A stretch of 64,000 nt of DNA from Oscillospiraceae bacterium (lineage in GTDB: Bacteria; Bacillota; Clostridia; Oscillospirales; Oscillospiraceae). The stretch spans positions 57,209-121,208 of the forward strand of contig JAFXTM010000102.1 of NCBI GenBank assembly GCA_017535865.1, written 5' to 3'. A program made the position numbers and the translations under genes. Below are positions 50,297 through 59,706 of the stretch, one piece after another; the first letter of the stretch is position 1; every line of letters begins with the position of its first letter. The notes beneath the pieces are model-generated. The model did no database searches. It saw only the letters and a program-made list of their open reading frames with translations, and had not been told where the DNA came from.

Positions 50297-52525
50297 TCAG
50301 TCTGCGGTCAGGCCGCAGAGCAGGAGGATCAGCGGGGAGTTCCAATAGATGCAGACCTCGTTGGTCGAATAGCTCTGATCGCTGTCGGCATAGCATTTAG
50401 CCGGAGCGCGGTCAGCCAGCACGTTCACGGCGAAGGGGTCCTCGAGCGCGTTGTCCGGGCCGCCCGCGAGCATGCCGTGCACGGCGGCGCCGAAGGCCGC
50501 CGAGGGCCGGTGATGCGGATGCTCCGGGCTCTTCGTGCCGAAACCGGAGACAAAGCAGTAGCCGGTGGCGTTCTCGCCCAGCAGGTAATCGAGCTGGCGG
50601 GCTGCGTCGGCGCGCAGGGCCTCGTCGCCCAGCAGGGAGGCGCCCAGGAGCAGCACGACGCCGTCGTTGGCAACGCCCATGTTGGAACCCCATTCGTAGC
50701 TGTCCGTCCGGTTGACAGCGTAGGGATGGGAGGCGATGACCGCAGCGGCGTTCTGCACGGCGCCCCGGAGCAGGGCCGCCGCGCGGATCCGGAGCGTGTC
50801 GTCCGCCGCGAGCTGCGGGTCGGCCAGCAGGGCGTACAGCCCGTAGCCGCCCATCTCCATCCAGCCGAGCTCGGCTGTGACCTTGCCGACGCTGAGCAGC
50901 CTCGACGCCGCTTTCGTGTATTCGCTTTTCCCGGTCGTCCGTGCGAGCTCCGCCGCCGCCCAGAAACGCTCGTCGCCGGCTTTGGAGTCGGGATATTCGC
51001 CGGTCACGATTTCCTCGGGGTTGGTGAAGCCGGGGTCGCCCGCGTGCGCGTTCACATAGGCCCAGGCGCGCTCGGCGGCCTGCACATAGTCCTCGGCGGC
51101 CGCGGCCAGCTCGGGCGAGCCGCTCGCGGAGAACAGGCGTGCTCCCAGCGCGAGCACGGCGGCGAAGTCGGCGGTCGCGGTGTTGGAGATCGGGCAGACG
51201 ACCAGCTCGTCGGTCTCCTCCTGCGGCTTGACGAAGCCGGGGAAGCTGCGGCAGGTGACCTTGTGATACACGCCGCCGCTCTCCGCCTGCATTTTGAGCA
51301 GCCAGTCGAGCTCGTAGCGTGCCTCCTGCAGCCGGTCGTCCACGCCGTCGCCGCTCTCGGGGATGCCGACGTCGTCGAGCAGAGCGGGTTGGAGCTCACA
51401 GCTCAGCAGCAGGTCCGCCGCGGCCTTCGTCCCGGGCACGACGTAGCGGCCGTAGTCCCCGGCGTCGTGCCAGCCGCCGCTGACGTCGATCCGCTGATCG
51501 GTCCCGTACACGAGCGCAAGCTCGCTGTGGCAGACCGGGTGCGCGTAGATCCCGGCGTGTTCGGCGTCGAGCGCCGTGCCGCAGCGCTGGAGATACAGCA
51601 TGCGCAGCGCCTCGCGCAGCAGCTCGTCGTAGACCTGTTCGCCGACCGTGAAGACGGGAGATTCCGTGCCGTCGGAGCCGAGCAGCTTATAGACGCCGGG
51701 CTCGGTCAGCGCCGAGAAATCCGCGACGCGGTCCGTCTCCCCGGCGTAGGCGTTCTCACACGGCGCGGACAGCGAGCTCTCCAGTACGACTTCCCCGGAG
51801 GCCGCGTCCACGACCGCGAAGCTCTCCGCCTCGAGATCGGCGAAGACCGCAGTTTTGGCGGCGTCGGGCAGATAACCGACCTGGTTGAGCCGGATCCCGA
51901 CGGCGTCGGCGTCGGCGGAATCCGCGGCGGCGCCGGAGGCGTCCTTCACGCACAGGGAGACATTATCGAAAAACACCTGATGCGGCGCGATGTCCCCGGG
52001 CTCCAACCCTGCCTCGGCCATCGTATCGACGTAGCCCATGTTGACGCACAGCCGCGGGGCGGGGTCGCTCGGCTCCTCCATCACAAAGGAAAAGCTGAAA
52101 TGCTGCATCTCCTCCGTCGCGGAGATCATCTGCTCGAAATAGGCGTGATAGTCGCCGCCGTTGAGCTGGATGCGCATGAAGAAGTCGCGCGGCAGGGTGG
52201 AGCGCGTGTCGAAGCTCAGGGTATACTCGACGCCCTGGACGAGCTTGAAGCCGTCGTAATAGGGCTGGATCGCATGGGCGACGCGCCCGATCTTGCTGAC
52301 ATCGACCTGCAGCTCGCCGTCCACGATGCTGAGCGCGGCCTGGCCGCCGCTCTCCTTATAGAGCTGGAACTTCAGCGGGGCGCTGAAATCGCCGTTGACG
52401 AGCATCTCCTCGCCCGGAATGAGCGCGTCGTCCTCGGCCAGCGCGCCGAGGGAGGGGAGGGAGACGAGCAGCACGAGCGCGAGCAGCAGGGCAAGCGTCC
52501 GCCGCAGAAAACGCTTTGAATTCAC
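50297..52525 (-). CDS. Secreted glycoside hydrolase family 9 enzyme
   Basis: 742 residues. The signal peptide (RRTLALLLALVLLVSL) probably ends after ALA near residue 30, so the enzyme is secreted. Residues about 40-195 form a CBM4/9-like sandwich (EMLVNGDFSAPLKFQLY), about 208-290 the Ig-like CelD_N domain (IRLNQVGYLPDAAKTAVF), and about 300-740 the GH9 (alpha/alpha)6 barrel. Catalytic landmarks are SGGWHDAGDYGRYV (acid/base-region aspartates), HPHHRPSA and the C-terminal STNEVCIYWNSPL with the catalytic Glu. Substrate is a beta-glucan, mixed-linkage or possibly xyloglucan; cellulase is the family default. There is no anchor or dockerin. Confidence 0.92.
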   Translation of the reverse strand: MNSKRFLRRTLALLLALVLLVSLPSLGALAEDDALIPGEEMLVNGDFSAPLKFQLYKESGGQAALSIVDGELQVDVSKIGRVAHAIQPYYDGFKLVQGVEYTLSFDTRSTLPRDFFMRIQLNGGDYHAYFEQMISATEEMQHFSFSFVMEEPSDPAPRLCVNMGYVDTMAEAGLEPGDIAPHQVFFDNVSLCVKDASGAAADSADADAVGIRLNQVGYLPDAAKTAVFADLEAESFAVVDAASGEVVLESSLSAPCENAYAGETDRVADFSALTEPGVYKLLGSDGTESPVFTVGEQVYDELLREALRMLYLQRCGTALDAEHAGIYAHPVCHSELALVYGTDQRIDVSGGWHDAGDYGRYVVPGTKAAADLLLSCELQPALLDDVGIPESGDGVDDRLQEARYELDWLLKMQAESGGVYHKVTCRSFPGFVKPQEETDELVVCPISNTATADFAAVLALGARLFSASGSPELAAAAEDYVQAAERAWAYVNAHAGDPGFTNPEEIVTGEYPDSKAGDERFWAAAELARTTGKSEYTKAASRLLSVGKVTAELGWMEMGGYGLYALLADPQLAADDTLRIRAAALLRGAVQNAAAVIASHPYAVNRTDSYEWGSNMGVANDGVVLLLGASLLGDEALRADAARQLDYLLGENATGYCFVSGFGTKSPEHPHHRPSAAFGAAVHGMLAGGPDNALEDPFAVNVLADRAPAKCYADSDQSYSTNEVCIYWNSPLILLLCGLTAD

Positions 52526-52565
52526 GGGAGAGCACTCCTTTCAAAAAAGGGGATTCGATGCTTTC

Positions 52566-52594
52566 ACTATAGCACGGGGGACCGTGCTTGTCTA
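52566..52594 (-). promoter_or_regulatory. GH9 promoter with palindromic spacer
   Basis: Read leftward: TAGACA, 17-base spacer, TATAGT. The spacer carries the inverted repeat GCACGG-N4-CCGTGC (52572-52587), ideally placed for a repressor. Confidence 0.65.
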
Positions 52595-52750
52595 CGGAGA
52601 AGAAAAGGAAGGTATCCGGGGAGAAGCGAAAGGATGCAAGATGTTTGTTTTGCTTTTCCGCGGCCATGACAGGAGGGGATCGGTCAAGCCTTGACGGTTT
52701 TTCACGAAAGAGAATGAATAATCATCCATTTTCTTGTGAATAACCCCGTC

Positions 52751-52778
52751 TTGACAAACGGGCAAAGCACGATACAAT
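52751..52778 (+). promoter_or_regulatory. Sigma-A promoter of the lysine riboswitch-lysA transcript
   Basis: TTGACA, 16-base spacer, TACAAT, ending nine bases before the riboswitch. Confidence 0.8.
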
Positions 52779-52786
52779 AGAGGCAT

Positions 52787-52940
52787 GATAGAGGCGCGCC
52801 CGAGAAGAGTACCGCGGTGCAACGGCTGCCACAGCCGCGCGGGAAAGGCGAAGGCGCCGAAGGGAGCCGCCGCGGCGGGCGGCTCGCTGGCAGTGCGGAG
52901 AAGATCCGTCCTGCTGTCGCAGCGATGCGGAGCGCTATCC
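52787..52940 (+). ncRNA. Lysine riboswitch (L box)
   Basis: The conserved L-box segments appear in order: GATAGAGGCGCG, AGAAGAGTA, GGGAAAGGCGAAGGCGCCGAAG, CTGGCAGT, GCTGTCGCAG and the closing GGAGCGCTATC that pairs with the first helix. It binds lysine and, when occupied, favours the terminator at 52970-53003, shutting off lysA. The stems are GC-rich compared with B. subtilis. Confidence 0.93.
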
Positions 52941-52969
52941 GAACCGAGAGACCGTACACGGGACTTTGT

Positions 52970-53003
52970 GAGGGCAGCCGCGATCCGCGGCCGCCCTCTT
53001 TTT
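52970..53003 (+). terminator. Riboswitch-controlled terminator before lysA
   Basis: GAGGGC-GCCGCG / CGCGGC-GCCCTC with one mismatch and a three-base loop, followed by TTTTT. It is the expression platform of the lysine riboswitch. Confidence 0.85.
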
Positions 53004-53067
53004 GCGAAACGGCCGCCCCGGCGGGCCTTCCGCAAAAAGAGGACGGAAACAGGAGAGGAGATCCGAC

Positions 53068-54378
53068 ATGGTACAAGACTTCCTTTGCAGCAATCTCTCC
53101 GCGGGCGCGGACGGCCGTCTGCTCTTCGCGGGGCAGGACACGGCGGAGCTGGCCCGTCAATACGGGACGCCGCTCTATCTGATGGACGAGCAGCGCATCC
53201 GCGAGCGCTGCCGGACCTACGTGCAGGCCGTGAAGACCGCCTTCGGCGGCCGGGGCCGGGTGCTCTTCGCGTCCAAGGCGGCCGCCTTCAAGCGCATGTT
53301 TGCGATCATGGCGGAGGAGGGGATGTGCGCCGACGTGGTCTCCCCGGGCGAGATCTGGACCGCCGCGCGCGCGGGCTTCCCGATGGAGCGCGCCTGGTTC
53401 CACTCCAGCAACAAGAGCGACGAGGACCTGGCCTTCGCCATGGAGCAGGGCGTGGGCGCGATCGTGGTGGACAGCACGGAGGAGCTCTTCGCCGTCGACC
53501 GCATCGCCGCGGAGAAGGGCGTCCAGCAGGCGATCCTGCTTCGTCTGACGCCGGGCATCGACCCGCACACCTTCGAGGCCGTGGCCACCGGCAAGGTGGA
53601 CTCGAAGTTCGGCTTCGGCATCGAGACCGGGCTGGCCGAAACGGTCACGCAGACGGCGCTCTCCCTGAGCCACGTGTCGCTCGTCGGCTTTCACAGCCAC
53701 GTCGGCTCGGAGGTCTTCGACTCGGACGTGTTTATCCGCTCGGCGGAGATCATGCTGCAGTACATCGCGCTGGTAAAGGAGCGCTACGGCTACGAGGCGG
53801 GGCTGCTCGATCTCGGCGGCGGCTACGGCGTGCGCTACCTGCATTCGCAGCCGGATATCGACCTGGCCGCGAATATCGCGGAGGTCGGCGCCTACATCGC
53901 GCGCCGCTGCCGGGAGCTCGGCATCGAACAGCCGGAGATCGCCTTTGAGCCTGGGCGCAGCATCGTGGCCGACGCGGGGCTCACGCTCTACACCGTGGGC
54001 ATGGTCAAGCGCATCCCGGGGATCGTCAACTACGTCTCGGTGGACGGCGGCATGACCGACAACATCCGCTACGCTCTGTATCAGGCGCCCTATACGGTCC
54101 TCGCGGCCGGGAAGCTGAACGAGGAGCAGGATATGCGCTGCACGGTGGTGGGGCGCTGCTGCGAGAGCGGCGACATCATCCAGCCCGACGTGGAGCTGCC
54201 CGCGAGCATACGCCGCGGTGATCTGCTCGCCGTGTGCACGACCGGCGCGTACAACTACTCGATGGCCTCCAACTACAACCGCGTCCCGCGGCCCCCGGTC
54301 GTCATGCTGAACGAGGGCGAGAGCTACGTGGCCGTCCGGCGCGAGAGTCTGGACGATCTGCTGGCTCTGGACGAATAA
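53068..54378 (+). CDS. lysA: Diaminopimelate decarboxylase
   Basis: 436 residues from the ATG at 53068, which has GGAGAGGAG seven bases upstream; the frame is open to 53002, but that lies in the riboswitch terminator. It converts meso-diaminopimelate to lysine with PLP. Motifs are the PLP lysine FASK (K70), GFHSHVGSEV, the phosphate-binding DLGGGYGV, EPGRSIV and GRCCESGDII with the active-site cysteine from the dimer partner. The lysine riboswitch directly upstream confirms the assignment. It is monocistronic, with a strong terminator 13 bases past the stop. Confidence 0.96.
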   Translation: MVQDFLCSNLSAGADGRLLFAGQDTAELARQYGTPLYLMDEQRIRERCRTYVQAVKTAFGGRGRVLFASKAAAFKRMFAIMAEEGMCADVVSPGEIWTAARAGFPMERAWFHSSNKSDEDLAFAMEQGVGAIVVDSTEELFAVDRIAAEKGVQQAILLRLTPGIDPHTFEAVATGKVDSKFGFGIETGLAETVTQTALSLSHVSLVGFHSHVGSEVFDSDVFIRSAEIMLQYIALVKERYGYEAGLLDLGGGYGVRYLHSQPDIDLAANIAEVGAYIARRCRELGIEQPEIAFEPGRSIVADAGLTLYTVGMVKRIPGIVNYVSVDGGMTDNIRYALYQAPYTVLAAGKLNEEQDMRCTVVGRCCESGDIIQPDVELPASIRRGDLLAVCTTGAYNYSMASNYNRVPRPPVVMLNEGESYVAVRRESLDDLLALDE

Positions 54379-54390
54379 AAAAGACAGACG

Positions 54391-54427
54391 GCTATCGGCG
54401 TTCCGTTCGGAACGCCGATAGCTTTTT
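54391..54427 (+). terminator. Terminator of lysA
   Basis: 14-bp perfect stem GCTATCGGCGTTCC / GGAACGCCGATAGC with a four-base loop followed by TTTTT. Confidence 0.9.
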
Positions 54428-54450
54428 GTGCGCCGGAAAGTGTGAAATGC

Positions 54451-54479
54451 TTTACAGAAACCGGAAAATCTGATATAAA
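54451..54479 (+). promoter_or_regulatory. Sigma-A promoter of kup
   Basis: TTTACA, 17-base spacer, TATAAA, leaving a leader of about 75 bases before the start codon. The leader is too short for a ydaO-type c-di-AMP riboswitch, which often controls potassium transporters. Confidence 0.72.
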
Positions 54480-54555
54480 TAAAAAGATACTGAGAAATGT
54501 GATGTGACGGCGCCGTCTGCGCCGAGCAGTCCGGGAGGACATAAAGGAGAGAAGG

Positions 54556-56562
54556 ATGAAAATGAAAAAAAGACAGGGCTTCCGCTTTGGGCTCTTTCTT
54601 GTGACGATCGGGATCGTGTACGGCGACATCGGAACTTCCCCGATGTACGTCATGAAGTCGATCCTCGAGGGCAACGGCGGTATCGGGCAGATCGACGAGA
54701 GCTTCATCGTGGGCTCCCTCTCCCTCGTGATCTGGACCATCACGCTGCTCACCACGATCAAATACGTGCTGATCGCCATGAAGGCGGACAACCACGGCGA
54801 GGGCGGCATCTTCTCGCTGTACGCGCTGGTGAAGGACTGCGGCAAGTGGCTGATCCTGCCGGCCATGCTGGGCGGCGCCGCGCTGCTCGCCGACGGCGTG
54901 CTGACCCCGGCCGTCACGGTCACGACCGCGGTGGAGGGCCTGCGCAGCATCGCGAGCATGGACCGTTTCCTCGGCACCGGCCAGTGGAAGGTCGTCCTCA
55001 TCACCCTGCTTATCATCACGGCGCTCTTTTCGGTGCAGCACGAGGGCACGAGCCGGATCGGCAAGGCCTTCGGGCCGGTGATGCTGCTCTGGTTCAGCTT
55101 TCTGGGCGTCACGGGGGCGCTCCACATTCTGGAGCTGCCGGTGGTGCTGAAAGCCTTTAACCCGCTCTATGCCGTGCGGGTGCTCCTGAGCCCGAACAAC
55201 AAGCTCGGCTTCATGATCCTCGGCAGCGTCTTTCTCGCAACCACCGGCGCCGAGGCCCTGTATTCGGACATGGGCCACGTGGGCAAGGAGAACATCTATT
55301 TCAGCTGGCCCTTCGTCAAGATCTGCCTGATTTTCAATTATCTCGGCCAGGGGGCCTGGATCATCCGGAATCAGGCGAACACAGCCCTCTACACGATCGA
55401 GGATATGAACCCCTTCTTCCTGATGCTGCCCCCCGCGCTGCGCCCCTTCGCCGTCCTGCTCGGCGCGACCGCCGCGATCATTGCCTCGCAGGCGCTGATC
55501 ACCGGCTCCTACACACTGGTCTCCGAGGCGATCAGGCTGGATCTGCTGCCGCATCTGGAGATCCGCTATCCTTCGGACACCAAGGGCCAGCTCTACATCG
55601 GCACGGTCAACACCGTGCTCTGGATCGGCTGCTCCCTCGTGGTGTTGTACTTCCGCTCCGGCGCGCGCATCGAGTCCGCCTACGGTCTCGCCATCACGAT
55701 CACGATGCTGATGACAACGCTTCTTATCTCCACGTACCTGCGCAGGATCCGGAAAAAACCCGTGCTCGCGCTGCTGGTGCTGGCCGCCTTCGGAGTGTTG
55801 GAGGGCGTGTTCTTCGTCTCCAGCCTCGGCAAGTTCGTACACGGCGGCTATGTCACGGTCCTGATCACCCTCATGCTTCTGTTCCTTATGATCATCTGGT
55901 ACCGCGGCACGCAGCTCGAGCGCAAATACAGCACGCGCCTTAAGGTGCGCGAGCATGTGGACAACCTCGTGGCGCTCCACGATGACGAGCAGATCCCGCT
56001 GCTGTCCCACAACCTGGTCTATCTGGACAACGAGACGGACCCGGAGCTCATGGACCGCGACATCCTCTATTCTATCCTGGACAAGGACACCAAGCGCGCC
56101 CGGGCCTATTGGTTCGTCTCGGTCCACGTGCTCAACGAGCCCTATACCATGAACTACGAACTCGAGACCTACGGAACGGACTGCATTTTCCGCATCCGGC
56201 TGAATCTCGGCTTCAAGTGCTCCCAGCGCATCAACATCTACCTGCGCCAGATCGTACAGGATTTGCAAGAGCGGGGCGAGCTGCCCGTGCAGGACAAGAA
56301 GTACTCCATCTACGGAAAGTCCACGGTCGGCACCTTCAAGTTCTGCATCATCCACAAGTCCGTCACGACCAAGACAGAACTCTCGGATTTCGACGAGCTG
56401 CTGCTGAACATGAAGTACAGGATCCGCCATATGGCGGGCACCAAGGAGAAGTGGTACGGTCTCGACACTTCCTCGCTGATCCTGGAAAACGTGCCGCTCA
56501 TCACAGGCAGCGCGGACCCGAGCCGCCGCATCCAGCGCAAGAGCGCGGAGGAAAGCGAATAA
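54556..56562 (+). CDS. kup: Kup-type potassium:proton symporter
   Basis: 668 residues with about 12 membrane helices and a long cytoplasmic C-terminal part (from about 450). The Kup signature IGIVYGDIGTSPMYVMKSIL is split here as VYGDIGTSPMYV at about 20-31, followed by the ADNHGEGGIFSLYALV loop and the ADGVLTPAVTV helix. It takes up K+ driven by the proton gradient. AAAGGAGAG precedes two in-frame ATGs (54556, 54562); the first is taken. It appears to be monocistronic. Confidence 0.94.
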   Translation: MKMKKRQGFRFGLFLVTIGIVYGDIGTSPMYVMKSILEGNGGIGQIDESFIVGSLSLVIWTITLLTTIKYVLIAMKADNHGEGGIFSLYALVKDCGKWLILPAMLGGAALLADGVLTPAVTVTTAVEGLRSIASMDRFLGTGQWKVVLITLLIITALFSVQHEGTSRIGKAFGPVMLLWFSFLGVTGALHILELPVVLKAFNPLYAVRVLLSPNNKLGFMILGSVFLATTGAEALYSDMGHVGKENIYFSWPFVKICLIFNYLGQGAWIIRNQANTALYTIEDMNPFFLMLPPALRPFAVLLGATAAIIASQALITGSYTLVSEAIRLDLLPHLEIRYPSDTKGQLYIGTVNTVLWIGCSLVVLYFRSGARIESAYGLAITITMLMTTLLISTYLRRIRKKPVLALLVLAAFGVLEGVFFVSSLGKFVHGGYVTVLITLMLLFLMIIWYRGTQLERKYSTRLKVREHVDNLVALHDDEQIPLLSHNLVYLDNETDPELMDRDILYSILDKDTKRARAYWFVSVHVLNEPYTMNYELETYGTDCIFRIRLNLGFKCSQRINIYLRQIVQDLQERGELPVQDKKYSIYGKSTVGTFKFCIIHKSVTTKTELSDFDELLLNMKYRIRHMAGTKEKWYGLDTSSLILENVPLITGSADPSRRIQRKSAEESE

Positions 56563-56568
56563 AAGAAC

Positions 56569-56610
56569 GAAGCGGCGTCGGGAGACAGTTCCCGGCGCCG
56601 CTTCTCTTTT
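56569..56610 (+). terminator. Terminator of kup
   Basis: GAAGCGGCG-CGGGA / TCCCG-CGCCGCTTC with a short loop, followed by TCTTTT. Confidence 0.78.
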
Positions 56611-56669
56611 GTGAAAAAGCACGGCGGCCCTCTGTTCAGCGGAGAAAAAATATGTTACACTAAATCACT

Positions 56670-57368
56670 ATGTTTCATCGAGAGGAAGTGAGCCGTGTGG
56701 AAGCCCGCCTGACCGGCATCGACCGTAGCCTGACGCTGCATTATCTGCAATACCGGGGCGGAGAACTGCCCGACGGGCTCCGCGCGGATATCGCGCGCTG
56801 CGAGCGGCGGCTCCTGGAAACGGCGCGGCCGCGGATCACCTGGCGGCTTTTCGAGCGCCTGCCGGACGGGCGGCTCGCGGGGACGGATTTCCGGCCCGCG
56901 GGGCGGGACGTCGCCTCGCTGCTTGCGGGCTGCGATCAAGTGATCCTGATGGCCGCGACTCTCGGGACCGAGGCGGAGAGCCTGCTGCGCCGGGCGCAGG
57001 CGCGGGACATGGCCGAGGCCGTGATCCTCGACGCGGCGGGCAGCGCCGCGATCGAAAATGTCTGCGACAATCTCTGCGCGGACCTTGCAGCCCTGCTTGC
57101 ACCGCGGTATCTGACCGACCGCTTCAGCCCCGGCTACGGGGACATGCCGCTCGACCAGCAGCGGACGCTCTGCCGCGTGCTGGAACTGGAGCGTCGCATC
57201 GGCGTGAGCCTCTCGGAGAGCGGGCTCATGATCCCGCAGAAGAGCGTCACGGCGCTGATCGGGGTCTCGGACGAACCGCAGCCGATGCGGCCGCGGGGCT
57301 GCGCCGTCTGCGAAAACGCGGAGAACTGCGTATACCGGAAGGAGGGGACGGACTGTGGAAAAAGCTGA
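56670..57368 (+). CDS. Separate activation-domain protein for B12-dependent methionine synthase
   Basis: 232 residues resembling the Met_synt_B12 reactivation domain, which in E. coli is the C-terminus of MetH. It contains VILMAATLGTEAESLLRRAQ, then DAAGSAAIENVCDNL, and the family's SPGYGDMPLDQQ with the SAM-binding region, and ends in a cysteine pair GCAVCENAENCVY. It should remethylate oxidised cobalamin using SAM and reduced flavodoxin or ferredoxin. Its 3' end overlaps the MetH-like gene by 14 bases. The ATG at 56670 has no clear ribosome site; a GTG at 56697, preceded by GAGAGGAAGTG, is an alternative start. Confidence 0.88.
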   Translation: MFHREEVSRVEARLTGIDRSLTLHYLQYRGGELPDGLRADIARCERRLLETARPRITWRLFERLPDGRLAGTDFRPAGRDVASLLAGCDQVILMAATLGTEAESLLRRAQARDMAEAVILDAAGSAAIENVCDNLCADLAALLAPRYLTDRFSPGYGDMPLDQQRTLCRVLELERRIGVSLSESGLMIPQKSVTALIGVSDEPQPMRPRGCAVCENAENCVYRKEGTDCGKS

Positions 57369-59706
57369 GATCCTGCTGCTCGACGGCGGCATGGGCACGA
57401 TGCTTCAGGCGGCGGGCCTGCCGCTCGGCTGCCCGCCGGAGCTCTGGAATGTGACAGAGCCGGAGAAGGTCGCGGCCGTGCAGCGCCGCTATGCGGCGGC
57501 GGGCAGCCGCGTCCTCTATACGAACACCTTCGGCGCCAACCGCTGCAAGCTCGCCGGCTGCGGGCACAGTCCCGCGGAGCTGATCGCGGGCGGCGTGCGC
57601 TGCGCACGGGCCGCGGCGGAGGGATACGACGTCCGGGTCGCGCTGGATATCGGACCGCTCGGGCAGCTGCTGGAGCCGCTCGGGACCCTGCGCTTTGAGG
57701 AAGCCTACGATATGTTCCGCGAGATGCTCGTCGCCGGCGAAGATGCCGGGGCGGATCTGGTCGTCATCGAGACGATGAGCGATCTCTACGAGGTCAAGGC
57801 GGCGGTGCTCGCGGCGAAGGAGAACACGAAGCTCCCCGTCTGGGTCACGATGACCTTCGAGGCGAGCGGGCGGACCTTCGTCGGGACGACGGTCCCGGCC
57901 ATGGCGCTGACGCTCACGGGCCTCGGCGTGGACGCGCTCGGCTTCAACTGCAGCCTCGGGCCGAAAGAGCTCCTGCCGCTCGTGGAGGAGCTGCGGCAGT
58001 GGACGGACCTGCCCCTGATCCTCAAGCCCAACGCGGGCCTGCCCGACCCGCTGACCGGCGCTTACGGTCTCGGCGCGGAGGACTTCGCCGCCGCGCTGCT
58101 CCCGGCGCTCGAGAGCGGCGTTGGTATCGTGGGCGGCTGCTGCGGCACGACCCCGGACTTTATCCGCGCCCTGCGGGACACGCTCGCAGGCCGCGCTCCG
58201 GCCGCACGGGAAAAGGCGCGGCGCGCCGGCGTCTGCTCGGCCTCGCGGACCGCGGCCTTCGGCGCGGCGCGCGTCATCGGCGAGCGCATCAACCCGACGG
58301 GCAAGAAGCGCTTCCAGCAGGCGCTGCGGGAGAACGACATCGACTACATCGTCCAGCGCGCGGTCGAACAGCAGGATGCGGGCGCGGAGATCCTGGATGT
58401 GAACGTGGGTCTGCCCGGCCTCGACGAGCCGACGATGATGCGGCGTGTGGTCAAGGCGATCCAGGAGGTCGTGGACCTGCCGCTGCAGATCGACTCCTCC
58501 GATCCCGCGGCGATCGAGGCGGGGCTGCGGGCCGTGAACGGCAAGGCCCTCGTCAACTCCGTGAACGGCAAGCAGGCGGTGCTGGACGCGATCCTGCCGC
58601 TCTGCCGGAAATACGGCGCGGCCGTCGTCGGGCTCTGCCTCGACGAGAACGGCATCCCCGCGACCGCGGAGGAGCGCGTCGCCATCGCGCGGCGTATCCG
58701 GGACGCGGCGCGCGCTTACGGTATCCCGGACTCCGACGTGTTCATCGACTGCCTGACGCTGACCGTCTCGGCCCAGCAGGACCAGGCCGTCGAGACGCTG
58801 CGCGCGCTGCGCCGCGTGAAGGAGGAGCTCGGCCTCGGCACCGTGCTCGGTGTGAGCAACATCTCCTTCGGCCTGCCGCAGCGGGAGATCATCACCGTGA
58901 ATTTTCTGATCTAGGCGCTGCAGGCCGGGCTGGACCTGCCGATCGTGAACCCCAACCTGAGCGCGGTCATGGACGCCGTTGCGGCCTTCCGTGTGCTCGC
59001 CGGGCAGGACAAGGACTGCGCAGCCTATATCCGCCGCTTTGCCGGCACGGAGAGCGCAGCGCCTGCGGCCGCGCCGGCCGCGGACGGGCTGAGCCTCGCC
59101 GACGCGATCCTGCGCGGCCTGCGGAAGGAGACGGCCGCGCTCACGGCCCGGGCGCTCGAGACGCACAGCGAGCTGGAGGTGGTGGACCGCTTCCTGATCC
59201 CGGCGCTGGATGCGGTGGGCGAGCGCTACGAGCGGCAGGAGCTCTTCCTCCCGCAGCTCATCCAGGCCGCAAACGCCGCCTGCGAGGGTTTTGAACTCGT
59301 CAAAAAGCGCATCGCGGCGCGCGGCGCGGAGTCGGTCTCCAAGGGGAAGATCCTGCTCGCCACCGTGCACGGGGACGTGCACGACATCGGAAAGAACATC
59401 GTGCGCGTGGTGCTGGAAAACTACGGCTACACCGTCGTCGACCTCGGGCGGGACGTGCCCGCCGAGACCGTGGTGGAGGCGGCGATCCGGGAGGACGTCC
59501 GACTTGTGGGCCTCTCGGCGCTGATGACCACGACGGTCGCCAGCATGGCCGAGACGATCAAGGCGCTGCGCGCAAGCGGACACACCTGTAAGATCATGGT
59601 CGGCGGCGCCGTGCTGACGCCGGACTACGCCGCGCAGATCGGCGCGGACTATTACGCAAAGGACGCCAAGCAGAGCGCGGACATAGCAAAGCAGGTGCTG
59701 GGATGA
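57355..59706 (+). pseudogene. metH: B12-dependent methionine synthase-like gene interrupted by an in-frame TAG
   Basis: 783 codons from a GTG start. Order of domains: homocysteine-binding (1-285, zinc ligands in FNCSLGP and GGCCGTTP), pterin-binding (about 300-560, VIGERINPTGKKRF), cobalamin cap (about 575-650) and B12-binding domain with GDVHDIGKN (about 660-783). The activation domain is encoded by the preceding gene. At 58912-58914 a TAG stands in frame between NFLI and ALQAGLDLPIVNPN, in the late pterin domain, splitting the gene; the rest shows no decay. Translation stopping there would lose cobalamin binding. CAG or TTG to TAG by one change, read-through, or assembly error are the options. 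It overlaps the next gene by ATGA. Confidence 0.88.

Noticed and set aside
52702-56622. Very long leftward open frame opposite lysA and kup
   Set aside because: It is a GC-rich antisense shadow. The opposite strand carries lysA with a riboswitch and kup with clear motifs, and the frame's protein has no recognisable domain.
6668-58914. Genome-wide reassignment of TAG as a sense codon
   Set aside because: At least five well-defined genes in the window (40788, 42239, 43543, 50171, 61469) end properly at TAG, so only occasional suppression or mutation remains possible.
57355-59706. Pyrrolysine at the MetH in-frame TAG
   Set aside because: Known pyrrolysine proteins are methylamine methyltransferases; the TAG is in the pterin-binding domain of a methionine synthase, at no known functional residue, and no pyl genes are in the window.
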